From positions 855,622 to 919,621 of the forward strand of contig JAJTCM010000001.1 of assembly GCA_021325675.1 (NCBI GenBank): a stretch of DNA of 64,000 bases, read 5' to 3'. Under the pieces are notes generated by a model. The model was given only the letters and a program-made list of their open reading frames with translations, did no database searches and was not told where the DNA came from. This document shows positions 34,387 to 41,980 of this stretch, piece after piece. Position 1 is the first letter of the stretch. Each line of letters begins with the position of its first letter. Position numbers and translations under genes: made by a program. The stretch is from Crocinitomicaceae bacterium. Lineage in GTDB: Bacteria; Bacteroidota; Bacteroidia; Flavobacteriales_D; Crocinitomicaceae.

Positions 34387-35661
34387 ATGAGCGTACACCC
34401 GAATAATCCTGCACTTAAATCGTGGATTGAAGTTCCACAAAACTCAGACTTTCCAATCCAGAATTTGCCTTTTGGAATTTTCAAAACCGCCCAGTCAACA
34501 GAACGTGTTGGTATACGGATCGGTGATTTTGTGATTGACCTGAAAGTTTTGTTTGTGCTTGGTTACCTGGAAAACCTCCCTTTTGAGCTGTCTGATTTTG
34601 ATAATAAATACCTGAATAGCTTGATGGAGAAAGGCAAAAAAGGAACGCGCGATCTCCGCAACCGGATTTCCAAGCTGCTCGATTCCAATTTTACGGATTT
34701 ACAGAAAAATGAACATCACGTAGGCCAGGTGCTGATCCCAATCGACCAGGTAACGATGTGCATGCCGGTTAAAATCGGTGATTATACGGATTTTTATTCC
34801 TCCCGTGAGCATGCAACGAATGTCGGCACCATGTTCCGCGACCCGGCTAATGCTTTGCTTCCAAACTGGCTTTGGATCCCGGTGGGTTATCATGGCCGCG
34901 CCAGCTCCGTAATCCTTTCCGGGCAGGACATTCACCGTCCGAAGGGGCAAATCAAGCCGGACCCGAACGCTGACCCGATTTTTGCGCCGTGCCGCAACCT
35001 GGATTTTGAGCTTGAAACCGCTTTCATTACGTTTGACGGAAAAGCTTTGGGCGATTCCATCAGCACAGCCGAAGCCGAAGACTATATTTTCGGGATGTGC
35101 CTGTTCAACGACTGGTCGGCACGCGACATCCAAACCTGGGAATATGTTCCGCTCGGGCCTTTCCTGGCGAAAAACTTTGCTTCCAGCATTTCTCCCTGGA
35201 TCGTAACGATGGATGCACTCGAGCCTTTCAAATGTGACGGCCCTGAACAAGAGCCTAAAGTGTTGAGCTACCTTGAATTTGAAGGCCAAAAATCATACGA
35301 TATTAACCTGAGCGTGAACCTGCAGCCTGAAAACGGGGAGGAAAACCTCATTTGCCGCTCCAACCTGAAATACATGTACTGGAATATGTCGCAGCAGCTC
35401 GCCCACCACACAGTGAATGGCTGTAACATCAAATGCGGCGATCTCATGGGGTCCGGCACTATTTCAGGCCCAACGGAAGACTCTTACGGATCCATGCTGG
35501 AACTGGCCTGGAAGGGAACGAAGCCGCTGAAATTATCTGACGGGACAGAACGAAAATTCATCCAGGACAACGACACGGTAATTATGCGCGGATATTGTGA
35601 AAAAGACGGTGTACGCGTTGGTTTCGGTGAAGTAAAAGCCAAAATCCTGCCTGCAAAATAA
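34387..35661 (+). CDS. fahA: Fumarylacetoacetase
   Basis: 424 residues, the full length of FAH. The N-terminal domain has NSDFPIQNLPFGIF; the catalytic domain has DYTDFYSSREHATNVGTMFRDPANALLPNW, VGYHGRASS, LDFELETAFI with the metal-binding acidic residues, LFNDWSARDIQ and GDLMGSGTISGPTEDSYGSMLELAW. The enzyme hydrolyses 4-fumarylacetoacetate to fumarate and acetoacetate, the last step of tyrosine degradation. Other homogentisate-pathway genes are not in the window. The rsh gene follows 52 bases later on the same strand and may be co-transcribed. Confidence 0.95.
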   Translation: MSVHPNNPALKSWIEVPQNSDFPIQNLPFGIFKTAQSTERVGIRIGDFVIDLKVLFVLGYLENLPFELSDFDNKYLNSLMEKGKKGTRDLRNRISKLLDSNFTDLQKNEHHVGQVLIPIDQVTMCMPVKIGDYTDFYSSREHATNVGTMFRDPANALLPNWLWIPVGYHGRASSVILSGQDIHRPKGQIKPDPNADPIFAPCRNLDFELETAFITFDGKALGDSISTAEAEDYIFGMCLFNDWSARDIQTWEYVPLGPFLAKNFASSISPWIVTMDALEPFKCDGPEQEPKVLSYLEFEGQKSYDINLSVNLQPENGEENLICRSNLKYMYWNMSQQLAHHTVNGCNIKCGDLMGSGTISGPTEDSYGSMLELAWKGTKPLKLSDGTERKFIQDNDTVIMRGYCEKDGVRVGFGEVKAKILPAK

Positions 35662-35713
35662 CTTCTTTTTACAACAGCCAAAAAGTAAACAAAACTTCAA
35701 GCCTCCAAGGCAC

Positions 35714-37945
35714 ATGAACAGTGTAAAAGAAATAGACTTAGAAAAAGAACGGAACGAAATCCTGAACGCATTCAAAGGTTTGCTGCGTACCACCAAGGAC
35801 CGCTCCCGTGAAAATACGCGCATGATCCGCAAAGCATTTGACGTTGCGGTGGAAGCACACAAGGATATGCGCCGCAAATCAGGCGAGCCTTACATTTATC
35901 ACCCGATTGCCGTTGCCCGGATCTGCTCGGAAGAAATCGGCCTGGGAACAACGAGCGTCGTTTGCGCCCTGCTCCACGATACGGTCGAGGATACGCACAT
36001 CACCCTGCAGGACATTGAAGACCTGTTTGGCGAAAAGCCCCGCCGCATCATTGACGGCTTAACGAAAATCCCGGAAGTATTTGACGAAAATGCTTCCATC
36101 CAGGCGGAAAACTTCAGGAAAATGATCCTGACCATTTCGGACGATATCCGTGTGGTGCTAATCAAGCTGGCCGACCGCCTGCACAATATGCGCACACTCG
36201 GAAGCATGGCGCCGGACAAGCGTCTGAAAATTGCCTCTGAAACCAAATTTTTATACGCTCCCCTCGCCCACCGTTTGGGATTATATTCCATCAAAAGCGA
36301 GCTGGAGGATTTAGCATTCAAGCATACCGAGCCGGAAGTTTACCAGGACATCGAAGGCAAGCTGAAATCTACACAGGATGTACGTAACCGGTTCATTCGC
36401 CGTTTTGTGCACCCGATCCGGGAAGCCCTGCTTCATGAAGGTTATGTATTTGATATCAAAGCGCGTACGAAGTCCATCTCTTCTATCTGGCGCAAAATGC
36501 AAACCAAGGGCGTGCCTTTCGAGGAAGTATACGATTTGTTTGCCATCCGCGTCATTATCGACACACCGATCGAGCTTGAAAAACCGGATTGCTGGCGGAT
36601 TTACAGTATTGTGACTGATTTCTACCAGCCGAGCCCCGACCGTTTGCGCGACTGGATTTCAACTCCGCGTGCCAATGGATATGAATCGCTGCATACAACC
36701 GTAATGTCACCGCAAGGAAAATGGGTCGAAGTACAGATCCGTTCCAAGCGCATGGACGAAATTGCTGAAAAAGGACTTGCAGCCCATTACAAATACAAGG
36801 AAGAAAAAGGCGAAGACTCGAAATTTGACCGCTGGCTGGCTGAGATCCGCGATTTGATGGAAAACCCGGATTTTAGTGCGCTTGACTTCGTGAACGAGTT
36901 CAAAATGAACCTTTTTGCGGAAGAAATTTACGTGTTTACACCGAAAGGCGACCTGCGCGTTTTGCCGCATGATGCTACAATCCTTGATTTTGCTTACGAT
37001 ATCCACACCGAAATCGGTGACAAATGTATTGGCGCCAAAGTGAACAACAAGCTTGTTCCGCTCAGTTACCAGCTCCACAACGGCGACCAGGTGGAAATCA
37101 TCACTTCACCAAAGCAAAAACCGGCCGACGAATGGCTGAAATTTGTGACAACTGCACGCGCTAAACAGAAAATCAAAACTTCGCTCATGGAAGAGCGTAA
37201 GAGTATCGCTTTCGATGGACGCGAAATCCTGGAGCGCAAGCTCAAGCAATTTAACGTGAAGTTCAACCCGGAAAACGTTTCCACGCTGATGAAATATTTC
37301 GGGCTGTCGAACCCGCAGGATTTGTATATCCGTGTTGCGAAAGCAAAAATCGACCTGGCGAAAGTGCGCGAGATCGAAAATACCAACGGAAACCTTTCGC
37401 TAGAGAAAAAAGGGAACAATCTTCCGAAAGATAAGCACGAGCTGGACGTTTACCCGAAAATCAACAAGAAGGAAGACGTTATTATCATCGGCGAGGATTT
37501 CAAAAATATCCAGTACCGCCTGGCGAAATGCTGCAACCCGATTCCGGGCGATGAAGTTTTTGGTTTCATTACTATCAACGAAGGAATTAAAATTCACCGC
37601 AACAACTGCCCGAATGCCGAGCATTTGATGTCGAAAATGGCCTATCGCTGCGTGAAATCCCGCTGGAAACAGGAAGAGCTGAAAGCACACCTTGCTTCGA
37701 TCCGCCTGCTTGGAATTGATAACGTCGGTATCGTAAACCAGATCACCGAAATCATTTCCAACCAGCACAACGTCAACATGCGCTCCATTTTCTTTGAGGC
37801 AAACGACGGGATTTTCGAAGGCCGTATCCAGGTTTTGGTATACGACCGCGAGCACCTCGAACAGCTAACCAACCAGTTTGAGCTCATCGAAGGTGTAAAA
37901 CGCGTGGAACGCTGGGATTCGCAGGATGAAGAGAAATCTGATTAA
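35714..37945 (+). CDS. Bifunctional (p)ppGpp synthetase/hydrolase (RelA/SpoT homologue)
   Basis: 743 residues. The HD hydrolase domain has YIYHPIAVARI and CALLHDTVEDT (HD motif intact) and ADRLHNMRTL. The synthetase domain has YDLFAIRVIIDT, RANGYESLHTTVM and VEVQIRSKRMDEIAE. The TGS domain is IYVFTPKGDLRVLPHDATILDFAYDIHTEIG, followed by a conserved-cysteine region (AKCCNPIPGDEVFGF) and a C-terminal ACT domain. Both catalytic halves look active, so it should make and degrade the stringent-response alarmone. fur, a STAS gene and purA follow downstream; PurA is a known ppGpp target in other bacteria. Confidence 0.94.
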   Translation: MNSVKEIDLEKERNEILNAFKGLLRTTKDRSRENTRMIRKAFDVAVEAHKDMRRKSGEPYIYHPIAVARICSEEIGLGTTSVVCALLHDTVEDTHITLQDIEDLFGEKPRRIIDGLTKIPEVFDENASIQAENFRKMILTISDDIRVVLIKLADRLHNMRTLGSMAPDKRLKIASETKFLYAPLAHRLGLYSIKSELEDLAFKHTEPEVYQDIEGKLKSTQDVRNRFIRRFVHPIREALLHEGYVFDIKARTKSISSIWRKMQTKGVPFEEVYDLFAIRVIIDTPIELEKPDCWRIYSIVTDFYQPSPDRLRDWISTPRANGYESLHTTVMSPQGKWVEVQIRSKRMDEIAEKGLAAHYKYKEEKGEDSKFDRWLAEIRDLMENPDFSALDFVNEFKMNLFAEEIYVFTPKGDLRVLPHDATILDFAYDIHTEIGDKCIGAKVNNKLVPLSYQLHNGDQVEIITSPKQKPADEWLKFVTTARAKQKIKTSLMEERKSIAFDGREILERKLKQFNVKFNPENVSTLMKYFGLSNPQDLYIRVAKAKIDLAKVREIENTNGNLSLEKKGNNLPKDKHELDVYPKINKKEDVIIIGEDFKNIQYRLAKCCNPIPGDEVFGFITINEGIKIHRNNCPNAEHLMSKMAYRCVKSRWKQEELKAHLASIRLLGIDNVGIVNQITEIISNQHNVNMRSIFFEANDGIFEGRIQVLVYDREHLEQLTNQFELIEGVKRVERWDSQDEEKSD

Positions 37946-37948
37946 TCA

Positions 37949-38031
37949 ATGTGATAATGAGTCAACATGCTAATGTGCTAATTGGATCATTCAAAAATTA
38001 GCATATTCCCCCATTAAAGTATTAGCATGAT
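37949..38031. repeat. TTAGCATATT-type palindromic repeat between rsh and fur
   Basis: CATGCTAATGTGCTAATTGG on one side and AAATTAGCATATTCC and GTATTAGCATG on the other give an inverted arrangement. Same family as at 3131, 44544 and 54055. Confidence 0.5.
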
Positions 38032-38094
38032 TAACTGTTGATAAGCTTGTTGAATAAAAAGCACTTTAAATTCGGATTAACCAAACATTATACG

Positions 38095-38102
38095 TAATTT
38101 TG
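38095..38102 (+). promoter_or_regulatory. TAATTTTG -7 box of fur
   Basis: TAATTTTG matches TAnnTTTG and ends 17 bases before the Fur-family gene ATG. Confidence 0.35.
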
Positions 38103-38119
38103 CTCTTTCCATTCAGACA

Positions 38120-38572
38120 ATGGCAGTACAAGAATTACAAGTAACCGTCAGGGACATTTTTTCAGCTTACATGGAGCAGAACGGGCACCGCAAAACCCCG
38201 GAAAGGTATGCGATCCTGGCTGAAATCTACAACTACCCCGGTCACTTTGATGTGGAGTCGCTGTACATTAAAATGAAAAATCAGAATTACCGTGTTTCGC
38301 GGGCAACCCTGTACAATACGATTGAATTGTTACTGGCCTGTAATTTGGTCCGGAAACACCAGTTCGGGAAAAACATGGCCCAATTCGAAAAATCCCACGG
38401 ATCAAAGCAGCACGACCACGTCATTTGTACCGATACAGGTGAAGTGATCGAATTCTGCGACCCGCGCATCCAGAATATCAAATCGACGATTGAAGATCTT
38501 TTCGGTGTGACAATCCAGCATCATTCGCTGTATTTCTACGGGGTGAAAAACAAACAAAAATCAGAGCAATGA
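38120..38572 (+). CDS. Fur-family transcriptional regulator
   Basis: 150 residues. The N-terminal winged helix has [28 protein letters not shown] and [21 protein letters not shown], followed by a C-terminal dimerisation/metal domain with [22 protein letters not shown]. That carries the HxHxxC metal motif, though the second CxxC zinc site is missing. It may be a Fur, PerR or Zur-type repressor; the metal cannot be decided. The gene overlaps the following STAS gene by four bases (ATGA), so the two proteins are made together. Position between rsh and purA appears to be a conserved Bacteroidota arrangement (from memory). Confidence 0.9.
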   Translation: MAVQELQVTVRDIFSAYMEQNGHRKTPERYAILAEIYNYPGHFDVESLYIKMKNQNYRVSRATLYNTIELLLACNLVRKHQFGKNMAQFEKSHGSKQHDHVICTDTGEVIEFCDPRIQNIKSTIEDLFGVTIQHHSLYFYGVKNKQKSEQ

Positions 38573-38919
38573 GCCTTTCTATCAAAGTAGAGCATCAGTC
38601 ATCTTCCGTGATTTTTTCTTTCTCAGGGAAAATCAATACGCAGGATGAAACGGTGGAAGTATTGCATACGCTGGACGAAGAGCTGGCAAAACAGCAGAAA
38701 TCTTTTTTGTATGACGTGAGTAAACTGGAATACATTACCAGCTCCGGCCTCAACTTTTTTATCCGCTCGCTGACACGCATCCGCAATGTTGGCGGTGATA
38801 TTATTTTATGCGGGGTGCAGGGAAATGTAGAGAAACTGCTCAAAATCTCGAAACTGAACGAAATTTTCACTATTTGCCCAACGATCCAGGAAGGCCTGGT
38901 GAAGGTTCAGACAAGTTAA
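38569..38919 (+). CDS. STAS-domain anti-sigma factor antagonist-like protein
   Basis: 116 residues, a single STAS domain. The phospho-acceptor serine motif is [24 protein letters not shown], as in SpoIIAA/RsbV. The N-terminus [14 protein letters not shown] and C-terminus [18 protein letters not shown] fit the fold. RsbV-like proteins act by binding an anti-sigma factor or kinase, but no RsbW-like kinase is near. It shares a 4-base start/stop overlap with the Fur-family gene and lies 60 bases before purA. Confidence 0.88.
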   Translation: MSLSIKVEHQSSSVIFSFSGKINTQDETVEVLHTLDEELAKQQKSFLYDVSKLEYITSSGLNFFIRSLTRIRNVGGDIILCGVQGNVEKLLKISKLNEIFTICPTIQEGLVKVQTS

Positions 38920-38979
38920 TTTGATACTATTTTAATAATCCAATAAATGCTGTACAAGCAGCAAAGCAATTTTTTTTGA

Positions 38980-40263
38980 ATGAAAGTAGATGTTTTATTA
39001 GGCCTTCAATGGGGTGACGAAGGAAAAGGGAAGATTGTTGACGTATTAACACCTCAATACGATATTATTGCCCGTTTCCAGGGCGGCCCAAATGCCGGTC
39101 ACACCCTGGAGTTTGAAGGGATCAAACACGTATTGCACACGATTCCTTCCGGGATATTCCGTAAGAATGTGCTCAATGTAATCGGTAACGGTGTTGTGAT
39201 CGACCCGGTGATTTTCCAGAAAGAAATCGAAAAGCTGGCCCCTTTTAATATCGACATTCAGAAAAACCTGGTGATTTCCCGCAGGGCCCACCTCATTTTA
39301 CCAACCCACCGTTTGCTGGACGCAGCTTCCGAAGCGGCTAAAGGCAAAAACAAGATCGGTTCGACTTTGAAAGGAATCGGCCCGACTTATATGGATAAAA
39401 CCGGCCGTAACGGCTTGCGTGTGGGCGATATTTTCTCCCCAAGGTTTCGTGAAAAATACCAGGCGCTGGTTGAAAAGCATATCGGGATCCTTAAGCACCA
39501 TGAAGGTTTTGAATACAATCTGAGCGAGCTTGAGCCTGCATTTTTCGAAGGCATCAACTTATTGAAATCACTGACTTGCATCGACAGCGAGCTTTTTCTG
39601 AACCAGGAGCTGAAAGCCGGCAAAAAAGTTTTGGCTGAAGGCGCGCAGGGAACCTTGCTCGACATCGATTTCGGGTCTTATCCTTTTGTTACTTCTTCGA
39701 ACACGATCACCGCCGGAACCTGCACAGGGCTTGGCGTTGCTCCGACAAAAATCGGTTCCGTGATCGGAATTTTCAAAGCTTACTGTACCCGTGTGGGCAG
39801 CGGGCCATTCCCAACGGAGCTGCACGATGAAACCGGCGAAGAAATGCGCAGGGAAGGCAATGAATTCGGCTCAACAACCGGAAGACCGAGAAGATGCGGC
39901 TGGATCGATCTGCCTGCCTTAAAATATGCGATCATGATCAACGGCGTTACGGAACTTTCCATGATGAAGGCTGATGTACTGAGCATTTTCGATACGATCA
40001 AAGTATGTACGCATTACGAAATCGAAGGAAAGCTTTACGATTACATGCCTTACGATATTGAAGGGATCGAAATCAAACCGGTTTACAAAGAGCTGAAAGG
40101 CTGGAAAACCGACCTCACGCAGCTGGACGATATCAACAGCGCCCCTGCCGAATTAAAGGAGTATATTTCTTACCTGGAAGCGGAGCTTGAAGTTCCGATC
40201 ACGGTTGTTTCCGTTGGTCCGGACCGCAAGCAAACCTTGAAAAACCTGGAGCTCAGCCGTTAA
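38980..40263 (+). CDS. purA: Adenylosuccinate synthetase
   Basis: 427 residues, the normal length. The N-terminus VLLGLQWGDEGKGKIVDVL is the GTP/IMP-binding signature with the catalytic Asp, followed by GGPNAGHTL. Further motifs are GIGPTYMDKTGRNGLRVGD, EGAQGTLLDIDFGSYPFVTSSNT, PFPTELHDETGE and GSTTGRPRRCGWIDLPALKYA. It couples IMP and aspartate with GTP hydrolysis to form adenylosuccinate in AMP synthesis. It follows the rsh-fur-STAS genes in the same direction; ppGpp inhibits PurA in other bacteria. Confidence 0.96.
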   Translation: MKVDVLLGLQWGDEGKGKIVDVLTPQYDIIARFQGGPNAGHTLEFEGIKHVLHTIPSGIFRKNVLNVIGNGVVIDPVIFQKEIEKLAPFNIDIQKNLVISRRAHLILPTHRLLDAASEAAKGKNKIGSTLKGIGPTYMDKTGRNGLRVGDIFSPRFREKYQALVEKHIGILKHHEGFEYNLSELEPAFFEGINLLKSLTCIDSELFLNQELKAGKKVLAEGAQGTLLDIDFGSYPFVTSSNTITAGTCTGLGVAPTKIGSVIGIFKAYCTRVGSGPFPTELHDETGEEMRREGNEFGSTTGRPRRCGWIDLPALKYAIMINGVTELSMMKADVLSIFDTIKVCTHYEIEGKLYDYMPYDIEGIEIKPVYKELKGWKTDLTQLDDINSAPAELKEYISYLEAELEVPITVVSVGPDRKQTLKNLELSR

Positions 40264-40308
40264 TTTTCCGGCAGGAGAACAAAATAAGCGCTTTGGCGTG
40301 ATATTTGT

Positions 40309-40316
40309 TAATTTTG
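40309..40316 (+). promoter_or_regulatory. TAATTTTG -7 box of the OstA-like gene
   Basis: TAATTTTG ends 19 bases before the TTG start at 40336, giving a short leader. It supports initiation at or just after that codon. The nearest TTTG (40292-40295) is only 13 bases upstream, too close. Confidence 0.35.
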
Positions 40317-40335
40317 CACCGTAAAAACGAAACAG

Positions 40336-41880
40336 TTGAAAGGAATCAAACATACATTGAAACGTGCGTCAATTCTTGGCGCATTTTTTTTGTGTGCCTT
40401 CCATTTACAGGCCCAGGGCAATATCCTGGAACTGCTTCCCGGAACAGACAAATTGGTTTACAATGAAAAAACCGGTGCCCAGCGCCTGATCGGGAATGTC
40501 AATTTTCGTTACCAGGGCAATACGATGTACTGTGATTCTGCCCATTATTACGCCAAAAGCAAGGAAGTACGGGCTTACGGCAAAGTCCACATCAACAAAA
40601 ACGATACGCTGAATTTATTTTGTGATTCCCTGTATTATAACGGGAAAACCAAATACGCCAAGCTCTGGGGACATGTCCGGGTGCGCGACCGTGAATACAA
40701 AATCACTACGGACTCCATGGATTATGACGCCAAACGCGGCCAGGGAATTTACCGGAACCGGGGAAAAATCGAAAATATTGTGAATAACGAGGTGCTGACC
40801 AGCAAAGTCGGCTATTTTTACCCGGATACCAAAAACTTCTTCTTTAGTGGAAATGTTAAGTACAAAAGTCCCCAGGTTACGATGACTACGGACACTTTGC
40901 GTTATCAATATCTCCAGAAAAAAGTCTATTTCTATGGCCCGACGAAAATCAAAACCAAAGATGCCGATCTCAGTTGTGAACGAGGCTGGTACCAAACCGA
41001 AACGGAAGAAGGCGTTTTACAGAAAAATGCGCAAATCCTCAGCGAATCCAAGATCATTACCGGCGACAGCTTGTACCATAATCCGAAAAAAGGGCTTTCA
41101 ATCGGTAAAGGAAATGTATTTTATAAAGATACGCTTGACCCTTTCGAGCTGCGCGGCAATTATCTCTATAAAAATGACCAGTCCAGGAAAACTTACATGA
41201 CCGGGAAAGCCCTGTGTACCTACCTGATGGAAAAAGATACGTTGTTTATGCATGCCGATACACTTTTCGGTTTCCAGGACAGCTTGAAGCAGGTTACCCG
41301 CGTGATGGCTTACCGTAACGCGAAATTCTTCAAATCCAATATCCAGGGCAAATGCGACAGTCTCGTTTATTTTCGCAAGGACGATTTCATTGAGCTGTAT
41401 AAAAGCCCGGTAGTGTGGTCACAGAATGCCGAGCTGAAAGGCGAATTCATGAAAGCCTATATCAAAGATTCGATGGTGGACCGCATTGAGATCACGGAAA
41501 AATCCTCTGCCGTGATGGAAATCGATTCGGGACAATACTACAACCAGGTTGCCGGTAAAAACATGATCGCTTATTTCAGGAATAGTGAGCTCGTGAAAGT
41601 AGACGTTAAAACCAACGCCCAAACGGTTTACTTCCCCGAAGAAACAACGGAAAACGATACAGTAGTAGAAATTAAACGCTCAGGCATGAACCGCATTTAT
41701 GCCGGCGATCTGCGCATCGACCTGGACAGCGGCGAAGTGACGCGTGTAGCTTATCTCGACAAGCCCGACGCTGTTTTTTACCCCATCGAACAGATCAACA
41801 AGGAAGAACAATTCATTCGCAATTTCTCCTGGAACCCGGCTTTAAGACCGAAAAGTATTCAAGATATGTTCAAACGCTAA
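40336..41880 (+). CDS. OstA/LptA-like outer-membrane biogenesis protein (TTG start)
   Basis: 514 residues. The first codon is TTG; no ATG precedes the signal peptide (M)KGIKHTLKRASILGAFFLCAFHLQAQ, and the next in-frame Met is far inside the mature protein, so TTG is very likely real. The mature part is beta-jelly-roll repeats of the OstA/LptA type, for example RLIGNVNFRYQGNTMYCDSAHYY, EVRAYGKVHI, FCDSLYYNGKTKYAKLWGHVRVR and FFSGNVKYKSPQVTMTTDTLRY. Such proteins bridge lipopolysaccharide across the periplasm (LptA) or form the LptD N-terminal domain. This one lacks a C-terminal barrel and is longer than LptA. It lies 72 bases after purA. Confidence 0.85.
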   Translation: MKGIKHTLKRASILGAFFLCAFHLQAQGNILELLPGTDKLVYNEKTGAQRLIGNVNFRYQGNTMYCDSAHYYAKSKEVRAYGKVHINKNDTLNLFCDSLYYNGKTKYAKLWGHVRVRDREYKITTDSMDYDAKRGQGIYRNRGKIENIVNNEVLTSKVGYFYPDTKNFFFSGNVKYKSPQVTMTTDTLRYQYLQKKVYFYGPTKIKTKDADLSCERGWYQTETEEGVLQKNAQILSESKIITGDSLYHNPKKGLSIGKGNVFYKDTLDPFELRGNYLYKNDQSRKTYMTGKALCTYLMEKDTLFMHADTLFGFQDSLKQVTRVMAYRNAKFFKSNIQGKCDSLVYFRKDDFIELYKSPVVWSQNAELKGEFMKAYIKDSMVDRIEITEKSSAVMEIDSGQYYNQVAGKNMIAYFRNSELVKVDVKTNAQTVYFPEETTENDTVVEIKRSGMNRIYAGDLRIDLDSGEVTRVAYLDKPDAVFYPIEQINKEEQFIRNFSWNPALRPKSIQDMFKR

Positions 41881-41980
41881 CTTCTTTAAATCCGGGAGAA
41901 ATCAAATGGTAGAAGCTTAAATATAGGAATATCTCCAACTATTAGCTTTTTTTTTAACTTTACCTAAAAATATACCACTT

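Noticed and set aside
34699..35289. 196-residue open frame opposite fahA
   Set aside because: Antisense to a clear fumarylacetoacetase.
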